A DNA stretch of 64,000 bases from Brucella tritici (GCF_902825325.1 NZ_CADEAR010000010.1:62001-126000); one strand, 5' to 3'; shown: positions 25,655 to 34,231, counted from the stretch's first letter. The notes: generated from the sequence alone by a model not told the origin. Program-made: numbers and translations.

Positions 25655-26051
25655 ATGATCAACGACAGAAAGCTCAATCCCGCTGCCGCAAATCTTAAGC
25701 CTTCTCAATAATCCTGATGTGCTTGCGCAGCTTGACCAATGCCAAAATCACGCATCAGCCGATTTTAATCCGCTGCATTGGATCGTGACGTCGGTCTATC
25801 CCGGATCAATGTGTTCGATCAAAACTGCCGGCGTCGTCGTTGCCGTTAGCTCGTCTGATGCGGCGCCCATGTCAGGGCTTCAGACAAAAGCTGCTTTGGG
25901 ATTAGGCCTCGCTGGTTTACCTGCATCGGGTATTCTGCTTCTTACCCCTGGACCAACTGGTGATCAAAAAGATCAAACGATTACTCTGCCTAACGGAAGT
26001 GTCGTGACGGTTTCAGGTCAGGGGAAGGTCGCGATGTTGATCTGTGAATAG
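25655..26051 (+). pseudogene. Frameshifted hypothetical protein gene
   Basis: ATG 25655 opens MINDRKLNPAAANL, then a frameshift near 25695 leads into LLNNPDVLAQLDQCQNHASA. The frame continues through a hydrophobic glycine-rich stretch (LGLGLAGLPASGILLLTP) and ends TVSGQGKVAMLICE. The last 110 codons alone could be expressed from GTG 25719. No family is recognised. The hydrophobic segment suggests one membrane span. It follows the previous broken gene closely and both probably belonged to one lost unit. Confidence 0.4.
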
Positions 26052-26077
26052 CTCCGAGTTTCGTATACACCCTCGGG

Positions 26078-26936
26078 TTAGATTTTCTGCTGCTTCTCAC
26101 ACTCGACTGGCGACAGCATCCCGTTCCTGACGTGTTTGCGTTTTTGGGTTGTAAAACATTTCGATGTAGTCGAACACGTCCTGACGAGCTTCATCGCGTG
26201 AACGGTAGACCTTGCGGCGTATCCGCTCTCGCTTCAGCAGGTTGAAGAAGCTCCCAGCCACCGCCTTGTCATGGCAGTTGCCCCGGCGACACATCGAGTG
26301 AACCAGGTTGTGGTGCTTGAGGAACGAAGCCCAGTCCATGCTGGTGAATTGTGAGCCCTGATCCGAGTGGATCAGCACCTTGTCCTTCGGTTTGCGTCGC
26401 CAAACCGCCATAAGCAGGGCCTGCATACGACGTCGGTGGTTTGGCGGCTCTGCATCGCCCAGCCGATAACACGACGGGAATAGAGATCAATGACGACGGC
26501 GAGATAGGCGAAGCCCTCACAGGTTCGAATATAGGTGATGTCCGTGACCCAGGCCGTGTCTGGAGCCGCGACGTCGAACTGCCGGTCGAGCGCATTATCT
26601 ACGGCGACGGAAGGCCTGCCGCCGTAGATGCCGGGACGGCGTTTGTAGCCAATCTGCGCCTTTATCCCAGCAATGCGTGTCAGGCGTGCGACCCGGTTCG
26701 GGCAGCACATCTCGCCTTGGTCGAGAAGATCGTCGTGCAGCTTTCGATAGCCGTAGACCTTGCCGCCCTCTTCCCATGCCTTCACGAGCAGATCGGTCTG
26801 TCGCTTGCCTCACTGGCCCGCCTGCTCAGCGGGTTCTTCAGCCAGGTGTAAAACCCACTGGGATAAACCCGCAGGAGGCGGCACATCGTCCGCACAGAAA
26901 ACTGCAAGCGATGCAGGGCAATGAACGCGTACTTCA
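26078..26936 (-). pseudogene. IS3-family transposase orfB, frameshifted
   Basis: Pieces in order: FIALHRLQFSVRTMCRLLRV, then after a frameshift KAWEEGGKVYGYRKLHDDL, the DDE core with DTAWVTDITYI and, after another frameshift near 26430, IHSDQGSQFTS. The last catalytic motif reads CHDKAVAGSFF where AESFF is normal, so the catalytic Glu is Gly. A further single-base insertion near the end changes KRKHVRNGMLSPVE. The integrase-core identity is clear even though the gene is non-functional. Confidence 0.85.
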
Positions 26937-27201
26937 CTTTGCATCCCTGGCGAAATACGCGGCCGCTCTTTTAGGATATCTCGCTCCTCTGTGACGCGAG
27001 CCAGTTCCTTCTTCTGTCGCCTGATCTTCTCGGCCTCGTCATTGCCTTTGGCGCTGGACGCAGAAAACTCTTCTTCCATTCGTAAAGGGAATGCTGGCTG
27101 ATGCCCAGACGCTGCGAAACCTCCGCGACAGGATAACCTCGCTCCGTGATCTGACGCACCGCGTCGCGCTTAAATTCTTCGCTGAAATTCGATTTGCTCA
27201 T
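26934..27201 (-). pseudogene. IS3-family transposase orfA, frameshifted
   Basis: Begins MSKSNFSEEFKRDAVRQITE and contains the HTH YPVAEVSQRLGISQHSLYEW. A frameshift near 27066 leads to AKGNDEAEKIRRQKKELARV, the leucine-zipper part, and a second one near 26965 leads to AAAYFARDAK and the stop. The order and ends match IS3-group OrfA. Confidence 0.85.
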
Positions 27202-27364
27202 GATGCTCTTCTTGCCTCAAAATTAGGAAAGAAGCCGTCTACAAATCTAGGGGCTATTCAGCTATCATGATTTTGAAGTTGCTAGCGTGTGGCTAAGCTA
27301 AACCCCTTTTGGGGGCAAGCAGTTAGTTTGTGCAAATTATCTTAACAATTCCAAGGAGATCGAA

Positions 27365-27439
<75 letters not shown>

Positions 27440-27552
27440 ATTCGATGTGGCGCATACACCATATCGCGTTGCGCCCGTCAATGCTCTTTTTTGAAGTTCT
27501 TTCGTCTTTTTGTTGATGACAAAACAAAGAGCCGCGAATCCGCCGGATCGCC

Positions 27553-27915
27553 TCAGGCGGCGATCAGCATTTTTTCGATTTCGTTCACCAAGTCGCGCAG
27601 GTGGAACGGCTTGGAAAGCACCTTTGCGTCGCGTGGCGCGTCCGAATCGGGATTAAGCGCAACAGCCGCAAAGCCGGTAATGAACATTATTTTCAGGTCC
27701 GGATCGATTTCCGTCGCGCGGCGCGCTAATTCGATGCCGTCCATTTCCGGCATGACAATGTCGGTCAGCAGAAGGGAGAAAGGCTCTTCCTGCAATCTTT
27801 CATAGGCACTCGCACCATTGTCGAAGTGCGTCACGTGATACCCGGCTTTTTCCAACGCCTTGACGAGGAAGCGGCGCATATCATTGTCATCTTCAGCTAG
27901 AAGGATTCTCTTCAT
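27553..27915 (-). CDS. cpdR: CpdR single-domain response regulator
   Basis: A 120-residue lone receiver domain, the usual CpdR length. It begins MKRILLAEDDNDMRRFLVK, has the phospho-acceptor Asp in LTDIVMPEMDG near residue 52 and the conserved lysine in LSKPFHLRDLV. In Caulobacter and Rhizobiales unphosphorylated CpdR brings ClpXP to substrates, and phosphorylation through the CckA-ChpT relay blocks this; it thus controls CtrA turnover. The start at 27915 is chosen over an upstream in-frame ATG because the receiver fold starts there. The 308 bases between this gene and the next (27916-28223) contain the divergent promoters, with no recognised motif. Confidence 0.93.
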   Translation of the reverse strand: MKRILLAEDDNDMRRFLVKALEKAGYHVTHFDNGASAYERLQEEPFSLLLTDIVMPEMDGIELARRATEIDPDLKIMFITGFAAVALNPDSDAPRDAKVLSKPFHLRDLVNEIEKMLIAA

Positions 27916-28223
27916 TGTTCCGTCCGAATTCTGTGTCGTGTTCATCGCCCAAAAGCTGACCCTTAACGACTCAATATCCACCGTAGAAAACGCTTCTTTG
28001 GTAAATATGGAATGAATGCTCGCCCGAATGTTAATTGTTATGGCGCGTATTTGGCAACAAGCTGTTCAGTGTGACAGGATTGTCGCATATGCACGCCGTG
28101 CAAGGGGCGCAAGATTCGTCTTCCGGCCATTTGCACGCATGGGCTGTCTGACGTAATTTATTGCGTTACTGACGTGGATTGTTGTCGGATGGCCTGAATG
28201 TTCCGGTCGAAAACGGGTGAAGA

Positions 28224-29114
28224 ATGAGTTTGGAGCGCGATTTTAGTCTGATACCGCCCTTCGAGATATGCGCTCCGGCGGAACAGCGTATTCCGTTTGT
28301 TTTCAATTCACCGCATAGCGGGCGTTACTATCCGCATTCGTTCGTTGAGGCCTCTCGTCTAGACGCCTTGAGCATACGCCATTCGGAAGACTGTTATGTC
28401 GATGAACTTTTTGCTTCGGCCATGCGGCTCGGTGCCCCCCTGCTCAAGGCGCATTTCCCGCGTGCGTTTCTCGATGTGAACCGCGAGGCCTATGAACTCG
28501 ATCCACGTATGTTCGCCGAGCCGTTGCCGCCTTTCGTCAATAGTCAGTCGGCGCGTGTTGCCGGTGGGCTCGGCACAGTGCCACGTCTGGTCGGTGAGGG
28601 GCAGCTGATCTATCCGGGACGCATTCCGCTCGCCGAAGCATTTTACCGTATCGAAGACCTCTACAAGCCCTACCACCAAACTTTAGAAGCGTTACTTCAA
28701 TCCACGCGCCAGCGTTTTGACTATGCGGTTCTGATTGATTGCCATTCGATGCCTGGCGGCACACGACCCGGCGAAGTCGGATCGCGTCCGGATTTCATTG
28801 TCGGTGATCGTTTCGGTCGGTCGTGCAGCGAAAGGCTGACGCAGGCTGCCATCGATCTGCTGCAGGATCTGGGTTACACCGTTGCGCACAACAAGCCCTA
28901 TGCTGGTGGGTTTATCACGGAGCACTACGGACGGCCTGCTATGGCCTGCCATGCCCTGCAGATTGAGATCAATCGCAGTCTCTATGTGAACGAGCAGAAC
29001 CTGCACAAGCTTGCCGGTTTCGAAACGCTCTGTGCCGATCTGCACGGGTTCCTGAGCGACCTGACATCCCTGCCGGATGATCTCTTTATCGCCCCACCTC
29101 TGGCAGCGGAATAA
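28224..29114 (+). CDS. N-formylglutamate amidohydrolase family protein
   Basis: A 296-residue FGase-family hydrolase. Motifs are FNSPHSGRYYP near residue 30, HSEDCYVDELF, FPRAFLDVNREAYELDPRM and LIDCHSMPGG, with a late LQIEINRSLYVNE. In histidine degradation this family splits N-formylglutamate into formate and glutamate, the last step of the five-step hut route. No hut genes are nearby, so the physiological substrate cannot be fixed and other formyl or acyl amino acids are possible. Start ATG 28224 follows GGGTGAAGA. It is read divergently from cpdR. Confidence 0.88.
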   Translation: MSLERDFSLIPPFEICAPAEQRIPFVFNSPHSGRYYPHSFVEASRLDALSIRHSEDCYVDELFASAMRLGAPLLKAHFPRAFLDVNREAYELDPRMFAEPLPPFVNSQSARVAGGLGTVPRLVGEGQLIYPGRIPLAEAFYRIEDLYKPYHQTLEALLQSTRQRFDYAVLIDCHSMPGGTRPGEVGSRPDFIVGDRFGRSCSERLTQAAIDLLQDLGYTVAHNKPYAGGFITEHYGRPAMACHALQIEINRSLYVNEQNLHKLAGFETLCADLHGFLSDLTSLPDDLFIAPPLAAE

Positions 29115-29149
29115 TCCGTTCCGTCGAGCGCTTCTCGCAGATAAAAAGA

Positions 29150-29225
29150 ACCGCGCCCGAACGATACGAGCGCGGTCAAAGACTAGGGAGGAAATGCCCC
29201 GAAAGGCATCGACAGGAAAACCTGT
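29150..29225 (+). ncRNA. Run of three hairpins with an embedded ribosome-binding site (candidate small RNA or leader)
   Basis: Three stems follow one another: ACCGCGC/GCGCGGT (29150-29176), ATGCC/GGCAT (29194-29209) and ACAGG/CCTGT (29212-29225). Between the first two lies GGGAGGAA directly before ATG 29194, opening a 17-codon ORF to 29247. The first stem may simply terminate the upstream gene. No RNA family is recognised. Confidence 0.35.
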
Positions 29226-29369
29226 CTGGGATTTAAGTTACGTCTGAATGGCGCTAACGTCAAGAAAGTACGCATATTTTTTGAGCTAATTTCAGTATGC
29301 TCAATATGTAGGCAAAATTAGCATGGTTTGCACAAGCATGCGCCATGTCTTGGAAACAGGAGTTCGGGG

Positions 29370-30146
29370 TTGCTGATCGACAAGGCATTTTTTTCTGAAG
29401 TGGCTGCTGCCGCGGCGCGCGAAACACTTCCGCGTTTTCGTCAGCTGACGGAAATCGACAACAAATATAGCGTCGGTTTCGATCCGGTGACCGAAGCGGA
29501 TCGGGCGGCAGAGCGTGCGATTCGTGCAGTTATTGGCAGTGTTTTTCCTGACCACGGTATTCTGGGGGAAGAATACGGGCCGGAGAATATCGACCGTAGC
29601 CACGTCTGGGTCATTGACCCCATTGACGGAACCCGAGCCTTCATTTCCGGCCTGCCGGTCTGGGGTACGCTTTTGGGGTTGACTGTCGATGGCGACGCCA
29701 AGGCGGGAATGATGTCACAACCCTTCACAGGCGAACTGTTCTACAGCGATGGTGATGGCGCTTATCTCCAGCGGACCGATGGTGTGCCACGTCGGCTTTC
29801 CGTGCGCAGGAATGCCGCCTTGGCCGATGCAACGATGTTCACGACGACGCCCGCCCTTTTCAAAGGTGAAAGTCGTAAGGGATTTGATCGTCTGGAAGGC
29901 GCTGTTCGGCTGTCGCGTTACGGGGTTGATTGCTATGCCTTCGCGATGCTGGCAAGCGGATTTGCCGATATTGTCGTTGAAGCCGGTCTGCAGCCTTATG
30001 ACATTGTCGCTCTCATTCCGCTGATTGAGCAGGCTGGCGGTGTGGTGACGCAACGCGACGGCAGCCCGGCGGAAAAGGGCGGTGATGTTATCGCCGCCGC
30101 CTCTCCTGAACTGCACAGGGCAGCGCTTGATCTGCTGAATAGCTAA
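29370..30146 (+). CDS. hisN: Histidinol-phosphatase, inositol monophosphatase superfamily
   Basis: A 258-residue enzyme. TTG 29370 is chosen because AGGAG lies seven bases before it and the resulting N terminus LIDKAFFSEVAAAAARETLP matches alphaproteobacterial HisN. The metal site is visible: DPVTEADRAAE, the GEEYG loop with Glu, DPIDGTRAFISGLPVWGTLL, and the later GLQPYDIVALIPLIEQAGG. HisN removes phosphate from L-histidinol phosphate in histidine biosynthesis, using magnesium. Related inositol monophosphatases share the fold, so substrate assignment rests on FISGLPVWGTLLGL, which is characteristic of the HisN group. Confidence 0.87.
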   Translation: MLIDKAFFSEVAAAAARETLPRFRQLTEIDNKYSVGFDPVTEADRAAERAIRAVIGSVFPDHGILGEEYGPENIDRSHVWVIDPIDGTRAFISGLPVWGTLLGLTVDGDAKAGMMSQPFTGELFYSDGDGAYLQRTDGVPRRLSVRRNAALADATMFTTTPALFKGESRKGFDRLEGAVRLSRYGVDCYAFAMLASGFADIVVEAGLQPYDIVALIPLIEQAGGVVTQRDGSPAEKGGDVIAAASPELHRAALDLLNS

Positions 30147-30203
30147 AGCATTTCTCCCGAAAGTGGGAATCGGTTTTAGGATAAAGACATGCGTAAAAAT
30201 AAA
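30144..30203 (+). repeat. Rhizobiales intergenic palindromic repeat, copy 1
   Basis: This roughly 58-bp unit has TCTCCCGAAAGTGGGA, then GGATAAAGACATGCGTAAAA. Almost the same sequence appears on the minus strand at 48015-48073. The GAAAGTGG...CGGTTTT half-palindrome belongs to a repeat family common between genes of Rhizobiales. Confidence 0.7.
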
Positions 30204-30246
30204 AGCTCAAAGCATGTCGTTTGAATATGATAAGGCGCGACAGGCT

Positions 30247-31239
30247 TTAAATACCGGAGGCCAAGGGTTCAATGGTCTCCGGCATGGTTTCCACTTCCGA
30301 CGATCCGGGAATGAAGGCATCGAAGGCAGCCCAGAGCTGCTCGCGATAAAAGTCGGCTTCCTGAAGCATCTCATGACGTGCGCCGGTAATTGTCGTTAGC
30401 GAGACATTGCGCGTGCGCGCGACAAAGCGTTCGATCACCGACGTGGAAACCACGCGGTCCGCGCCAGCGGCAATGATGAGGACAGGTACTGTGGGTCCAT
30501 TATAGAAATCCGGTTGATTGATGCGCCGAGACGTTTCGAGAGCGCTCCAGAGCCAGCGAGCTGTCGGACCGCCAAGCGCAAGTTCCGGGTTAAGACGTGG
30601 GATTTCCATATTCCGCATGAAGCGCGCCGGGTCGCTGGTTAGCGGATTGCCTGCAAAGGGACGTGAGGCCAGCCTGCGCCCGCCGGAAGCATAAACCCGG
30701 CCAAGGCCAAGCCATCGAAAGGCCGATGCGATGCGGCGTACATTGTCATCGCTGAGCTTTTGTCCATCAAGCCCCATGAAGGGCGCACAAAGCACCATGC
30801 GACTGATGCGCGATGTCAGCCTGCCCATCGAGGAAAGCGCCACGAGCGCACCAGCCGAATGGCCGAGGATGTAGAAGGGCGGGGGACAGTCGGGCAAAGC
30901 GACCTGGTCAAGGATAAGGTCGAGATCGTCGGAATAGTCGTCGAAACTGCGGACATAGCCGCGCTGGCGATCCTTCAGCAGCCGGTGCGAGCCGCCTTGT
31001 CCGCGCCAGTCGAAAGTCACGACCGCGAAGCCGCGTTCGCTCAGATCGGTCATGGTTTCGAAATATTTCTCGATGAACTCATTGCGTCCCTGAAGCAGGA
31101 CAACAGTTCCCCGTATCGGCCTCGTTTCTGCTTTCAGGATGGCATAGCGCAGGGTTTTGCCGCCCTTCGCTTCAAGCAGGCCAGCCTTTATTCCGTGCGG
31201 AATGGGATTCGCATCGGTTTCGAAAAGCAGTTCCGACAT
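30247..31239 (-). CDS. Alpha/beta hydrolase, lysophospholipase-like
   Basis: A 330-residue hydrolase of the PldB/serine aminopeptidase S33 group. Features are the oxyanion strand GTVVLLQGRNEFIEKYFE, DWRGQGGSHR, the nucleophile elbow LGHSAGALVAL, an acidic strand IIAAGADRVVS and the terminal histidine in TGARHEMLQE. No signal peptide is present, so it is cytoplasmic or membrane-associated. The family removes acyl chains from lysophospholipids or monoglycerides; the substrate here is not proven. It is convergent with hisN and the repeat between them. Confidence 0.85.
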   Translation of the reverse strand: MSELLFETDANPIPHGIKAGLLEAKGGKTLRYAILKAETRPIRGTVVLLQGRNEFIEKYFETMTDLSERGFAVVTFDWRGQGGSHRLLKDRQRGYVRSFDDYSDDLDLILDQVALPDCPPPFYILGHSAGALVALSSMGRLTSRISRMVLCAPFMGLDGQKLSDDNVRRIASAFRWLGLGRVYASGGRRLASRPFAGNPLTSDPARFMRNMEIPRLNPELALGGPTARWLWSALETSRRINQPDFYNGPTVPVLIIAAGADRVVSTSVIERFVARTRNVSLTTITGARHEMLQEADFYREQLWAAFDAFIPGSSEVETMPETIEPLASGI

Positions 31240-31406
31240 CCGATTGCGGGCCTTTCTGTTTCAGGTTGGGATAGTGCTGTCAGCATAATGGGGCAATTGA
31301 TGATAAAAAGTAACCGGAAGTTCGAGAGCGAACTTCCGGCTCAAAGAACAGCCGGTGCAAGGGACGTTACGCTGGCTGGTCTGTGGAGAGAATTCTAAAA
31401 AAACGC

Positions 31407-31805
31407 TTAGTACCCGCCAGGTCGGCGTTCGCCGACGATGCGGCCTGAATAGGCGTCGACCATCACGATGACGCGGCGACCGTTCGGTCTCGTGGCACGA
31501 ACGAAATAGGTGTCGCGGTTAAGGCGCATATCGCCGACATCATAGCCGCGGCGTTCCAGCGAGCGCGCGATACGGCGCGGTCCCATGATGTCGCGGCGGC
31601 CATAATCGTCGCCCCAGCCTGGGCGGCGGTCCGGGCCACCATCCCAACCGGGCCGCGGGCCCGGATAAGGACGCGGCGGACGATAGCCGTCATCATCATA
31701 ATACTGAACCTGAACGCGCAGTCCGCTGTCGGCTGCAAGGGATGATGTCGCAAAACCGGTTGCGACGGTAGCAAGTGCGGCAAAAGCGAGAACAGCTTTT
31801 TTCAT
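31407..31805 (-). CDS. Small secreted hypothetical protein, Pro/Gly/Arg-rich
   Basis: A 132-residue protein with a Sec signal peptide (AVLAFAALATVATGFATSS, cleavage near SLAADS). A low-complexity segment with YRPPRPYPGPRPGW follows. The C-terminal half (RIARSLERRGYDVGDMRLNR to VDAYSGRIVG) resembles PepSY-like folds that interact with or inhibit other envelope proteins. The exact role is unknown. A good Shine-Dalgarno is not evident, but AAGGATC lies before the ATG. Confidence 0.75.
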   Translation of the reverse strand: MKKAVLAFAALATVATGFATSSLAADSGLRVQVQYYDDDGYRPPRPYPGPRPGWDGGPDRRPGWGDDYGRRDIMGPRRIARSLERRGYDVGDMRLNRDTYFVRATRPNGRRVIVMVDAYSGRIVGERRPGGY

Positions 31806-32169
31806 AACCGTGATCCTTTAGTGAACCCGCTTTGCAGCAGGCATGGTGGGACATTAGCCCCAAGCAGCTGAACGCTCGCCAAAGATGATGTTCATTTTGG
31901 GTTCATTGTGCGGCGGATCGCCCAAAATGTAGGCCCCTATAGATCAGGAGTTGTTACGCAAAGTGACAGCCCGTGTAGACCGCGTTTCGCAATCGTCACG
32001 CGCGCGCGGCCTTGAAATGAAAAAGAACCGTTCCCAAATGAGTTTTGCGGTCGCCTGAAAGGGGCCGCCGGCATCAAGGAATTCGCCAGAAGGGAGTTTC
32101 GCCGCCGTGTGTGATCCCGAAAGCGCTAGCGCGTTTCGGAAAAGATCATGCTGAAACAAGCATCATGTC
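31806..32169. other. Intergenic region between the secreted-protein gene and hsp20, with a palindromic repeat at 32112-32166
   Basis: No gene is seen. The right part carries a diverged Rhizobiales repeat: CCCGAAAGCGC/GCGCGTTTCGG (a strong palindrome near 32115-32137) followed by GATCATGCTGAAACAAGCAT, itself a hairpin. It ends just before the heat-shock gene ribosome-binding site and probably becomes part of that leader. The left part should hold the divergent promoters; no confident boxes are read. Confidence 0.5.
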
Positions 32170-32184
32170 GCTCTAAAGGAGGGC
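32170..32184 (+). promoter_or_regulatory. Possible ROSE-like RNA thermometer at the hsp20 ribosome-binding site
   Basis: GCTCTAAAGGAGGGC can fold as GCUCU against AGGGC with part of the Shine-Dalgarno AAGGAGG in the stem and loop (one G-U pair). It lies six bases before the ATG. ROSE thermometers in rhizobial small heat-shock genes hide the Shine-Dalgarno in the same position with a short GCU-containing arm. Upstream hairpins at 32149-32166 would stack beside it. Confidence 0.4.
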
Positions 32185-32190
32185 TAACAC

Positions 32191-32661
32191 ATGCGTCACG
32201 TAGATTTTTCCCCGCTTTATCGTTCCACGGTCGGTTTTGATCGGCTTTTCACCATGCTTGATACGCTCGCTTCGCCGGAGGGTAACCAGTCCTATCCGCC
32301 GTATAATATCGAGCGCACGGGTGAAAACACCTATCGCATCACCATGGCGGTCGCGGGCTTTTCCGAAAGCGAACTCGAAATCGAAGCACATCGCAACCAG
32401 CTGACCATCAAGGGTCAGAAGGCAGATGAAAATGCTTCCGATATTGGCGAAGTTCTCTATCGTGGTATTGCCTCGCGTGCTTTCGAGCGCCGTTTCCAGC
32501 TCGCCGACTTCGTTGAAGTCGCCGGTGCGAGCCTCAAGAACGGTCTCCTGCACATTGATCTCAAGCGTGAGATTCCTGAACAGATGAAACCGCGCAAGAT
32601 CGAAGTTACAAAGGCTGGCTCTGACAGCGCTCAGCAGATTGAGGCAAAAACCGCTCATTAA
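32191..32661 (+). CDS. Small heat-shock protein, Hsp20/IbpA family
   Basis: A 156-residue alpha-crystallin-domain chaperone. The N terminus MRHVDFSPLYRSTVGFDRLF matches the IbpA type. The crystallin domain runs from about residue 35 (PPYNIERTGENTYRITMAVA) through LTIKGQK and RGIASRAFERRFQLAD to the GLLHIDLKREIPE segment. Such proteins hold unfolding proteins until Hsp70 or ClpB refolds them. The gene stands alone, preceded by a perfect AAAGGAGGG ribosome-binding site that may be masked at low temperature and followed by a strong terminator. Confidence 0.93.
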   Translation: MRHVDFSPLYRSTVGFDRLFTMLDTLASPEGNQSYPPYNIERTGENTYRITMAVAGFSESELEIEAHRNQLTIKGQKADENASDIGEVLYRGIASRAFERRFQLADFVEVAGASLKNGLLHIDLKREIPEQMKPRKIEVTKAGSDSAQQIEAKTAH

Positions 32662-32682
32662 GCTCGGTGGATAACGAATAAG

Positions 32683-32712
32683 AAAAGGCGGCGCTTCAAG
32701 CGCCGCCTTTTT
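32683..32712. terminator. Bidirectional terminator between hsp20 and the threonine aldolase gene
   Basis: AAAAGGCGGCGCTT and AAGCGCCGCCTTTT pair perfectly around a two-base loop, with T residues on the plus side and A residues before the stem, serving both convergent genes. Confidence 0.92.
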
Positions 32713-32735
32713 CGTCTTCAAGCTTCTACAGAGCG

Positions 32736-33785
32736 TCAGGCGATCAAGTCGGCGAACCGGTCGACATCTTCTTCCGTGTTGGCGAAGCTCGTCACGAAGC
32801 GGGCGAAAATTTCGCCGTCACTGATGCGGTTCACTTCTGAATGTGGCGGGTTCCAGTCGTAGAAGATCGCTCCGGCATTGCGCAGGCGGTCATAGACTGA
32901 CTGTTTCATGATGGCGAAGACCTCGTTGGCCTCCGGCTTCCAGGCAAGGCGCATCTGGCTCGACGCATTGATATGACCGGCGAGGCGCGTTGCAAGTGCA
33001 TTGGAATGGCGGGCCAGTTCCAGCCAGAGATTATCCTGCAAGTAGGCGTCAAACTGCGCCGCGACAAAGCGGGTCTTGGAAAAAAGCTGTGCTGCGCGCT
33101 TGCGGATGAATGGAAGGTCCTTGGCGCGGGTGGGGTCCATGAAGACCAGCGCTTCGGCACACCAGCAGCCGTTTTTCGTGCCACCGAAGGAAACGATGTC
33201 CACACCCTGTTTCCAGGTCATTTCGGCAGGCGTCATGTCCAGCGAAACAAGCGCATTAGCAAAACGTGCACCGTCCATATGCAGCGGCAGGCCTGCATCG
33301 CGGCAGATCTTCGAAATGGTGGCAATATGTTCGGGCTGATAGAGCGTACCAACTTCCGTCGCCTGCGTGATGCTGACGGCCATGGGCTGTCCGGCATGAA
33401 CGAAAGCCGGATTGAACCGCTTCAGTTCACGCTTGAGAAGCTCGGGGTCGATACGGCCATGCGCGCCGTCAATTGGATGCAAACGGGCGCCGCCGGTAAA
33501 ATATTCAGGCGCGCCGCATTCGTCCTCAATGACATGTGCTTCACGGTGGACCAGCGATACCCCGCCGGGGCGATTGACGCTGGCGAGCGCCAGCGAGTTG
33601 GCTGCGGTTCCGGTTCCGACAAAGAACACGGCAACTTCGCGCTCAAACAATTCGTTGAAGCGTTGTTCTACGCGCTTGTCGATTTCGCTTGCGCCATAGG
33701 CTGCTGCAAAACCCGCAGCATGCAACGAAAGGCTCTCGGCGATTTTGGTATGGGCGCCTGCCCAATTGTCTGACGCAAAATGCAC
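32736..33785 (-). CDS. ltaE: Low-specificity L-threonine aldolase
   Basis: A 349-residue fold-type I PLP enzyme. It begins MHFASDNWAGAHTKI, has the PLP-facing VGTGTAANSLAL, LHMDGARFANALV with the cofactor aspartate, and the Schiff-base lysine in SFGGTKNGC. The enzyme splits L-threonine or allo-threonine into glycine and acetaldehyde. The family also includes beta-eliminating lyases, but the N terminus and the GTKNG motif fit LtaE-type aldolases. It is convergent with hsp20 across a shared terminator. Confidence 0.88.
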   Translation of the reverse strand: MHFASDNWAGAHTKIAESLSLHAAGFAAAYGASEIDKRVEQRFNELFEREVAVFFVGTGTAANSLALASVNRPGGVSLVHREAHVIEDECGAPEYFTGGARLHPIDGAHGRIDPELLKRELKRFNPAFVHAGQPMAVSITQATEVGTLYQPEHIATISKICRDAGLPLHMDGARFANALVSLDMTPAEMTWKQGVDIVSFGGTKNGCWCAEALVFMDPTRAKDLPFIRKRAAQLFSKTRFVAAQFDAYLQDNLWLELARHSNALATRLAGHINASSQMRLAWKPEANEVFAIMKQSVYDRLRNAGAIFYDWNPPHSEVNRISDGEIFARFVTSFANTEEDVDRFADLIA

Positions 33786-34207
33786 GTGTTTCTCCAGATG
33801 GGTTGATTGGGCTATCGCACAGTCGACATTTCTATAACCTGTCGGACAGAAGTGGTTAAGGCCCGCTTACGCGAAAAATGTCATCAGTCTGCCTATTTTT
33901 TAGGCATTCCTGAATCAAACGAAAGCGCGCCAAACTGACGCAATGGTGGCTAAACGCAATTAAAATCCAGTAAAATCACGGCTTTTGATATTTTATTACG
34001 GAAGATGATGAGAAAAATTGCGTTTCCATCTTGTGAGGCAATTTGAATTCTGTCATACGTAATTAGGACAGCAATGCTGTCCAATTAAACGCTGATGCAA
34101 ACGGAAGCGCCGCAACGCTCTCCGAAAAGTTTCAGAAAGAGGCGCCGTACTGGCAGACACATAGTCTGGCGGTAACAGGCGCCCCGACCGCGACAGGAGG
34201 AATTCTA
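33786..34207. other. Long leader region upstream of gltB, left part
   Basis: This 420-base stretch, together with the part up to 34432, separates the divergent ltaE and gltB genes. It is AT-rich between about 33890 and 34090. No gene, confident sigma-54 box or known riboswitch is read. A GGCGCC...GGCGCC pair (34141-34146, 34178-34183 as GGCGCC) could form a stem in the gltB leader. Confidence 0.4.
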
Positions 34208-34231
34208 GTGCGCCATTTTCTGGTGGGCTGA
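34208..34231 (+). CDS. Possible 7-residue leader peptide upstream of gltB
   Basis: A perfect AGGAGG (34195-34200) lies seven bases before GTG 34208, which opens MRHFLVG and a TGA stop. The ribosome-binding site is stronger than that of most genes in the window, yet the frame is tiny. It could be a regulatory leader ORF for gltB or simply an unused site. Translation is not supported by anything else in the sequence. Confidence 0.25.
   Translation: MRHFLVG

Larger units (their letters stand above)
26075..27243 (-). mobile_element. Degenerate IS3-family insertion sequence
   Basis: About 1.17 kb containing orfA and orfB of an IS3-family element on the minus strand. The upstream end TGTAGACGGCTTCTTTCC begins at 27243 on the minus strand, a typical terminal repeat start. 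The other end, near 26075, has lost its clear terminal repeat. Both genes carry several frameshifts and a catalytic residue is changed, so the copy is dead. No target duplication is evident. Confidence 0.75.

Noticed and set aside
32973..33773. A 266-codon plus-strand ORF opposite the threonine aldolase gene
   Set aside because: It is antisense to an intact PLP enzyme with Schiff-base lysine; Cys/Arg-rich composition indicates a shadow frame.
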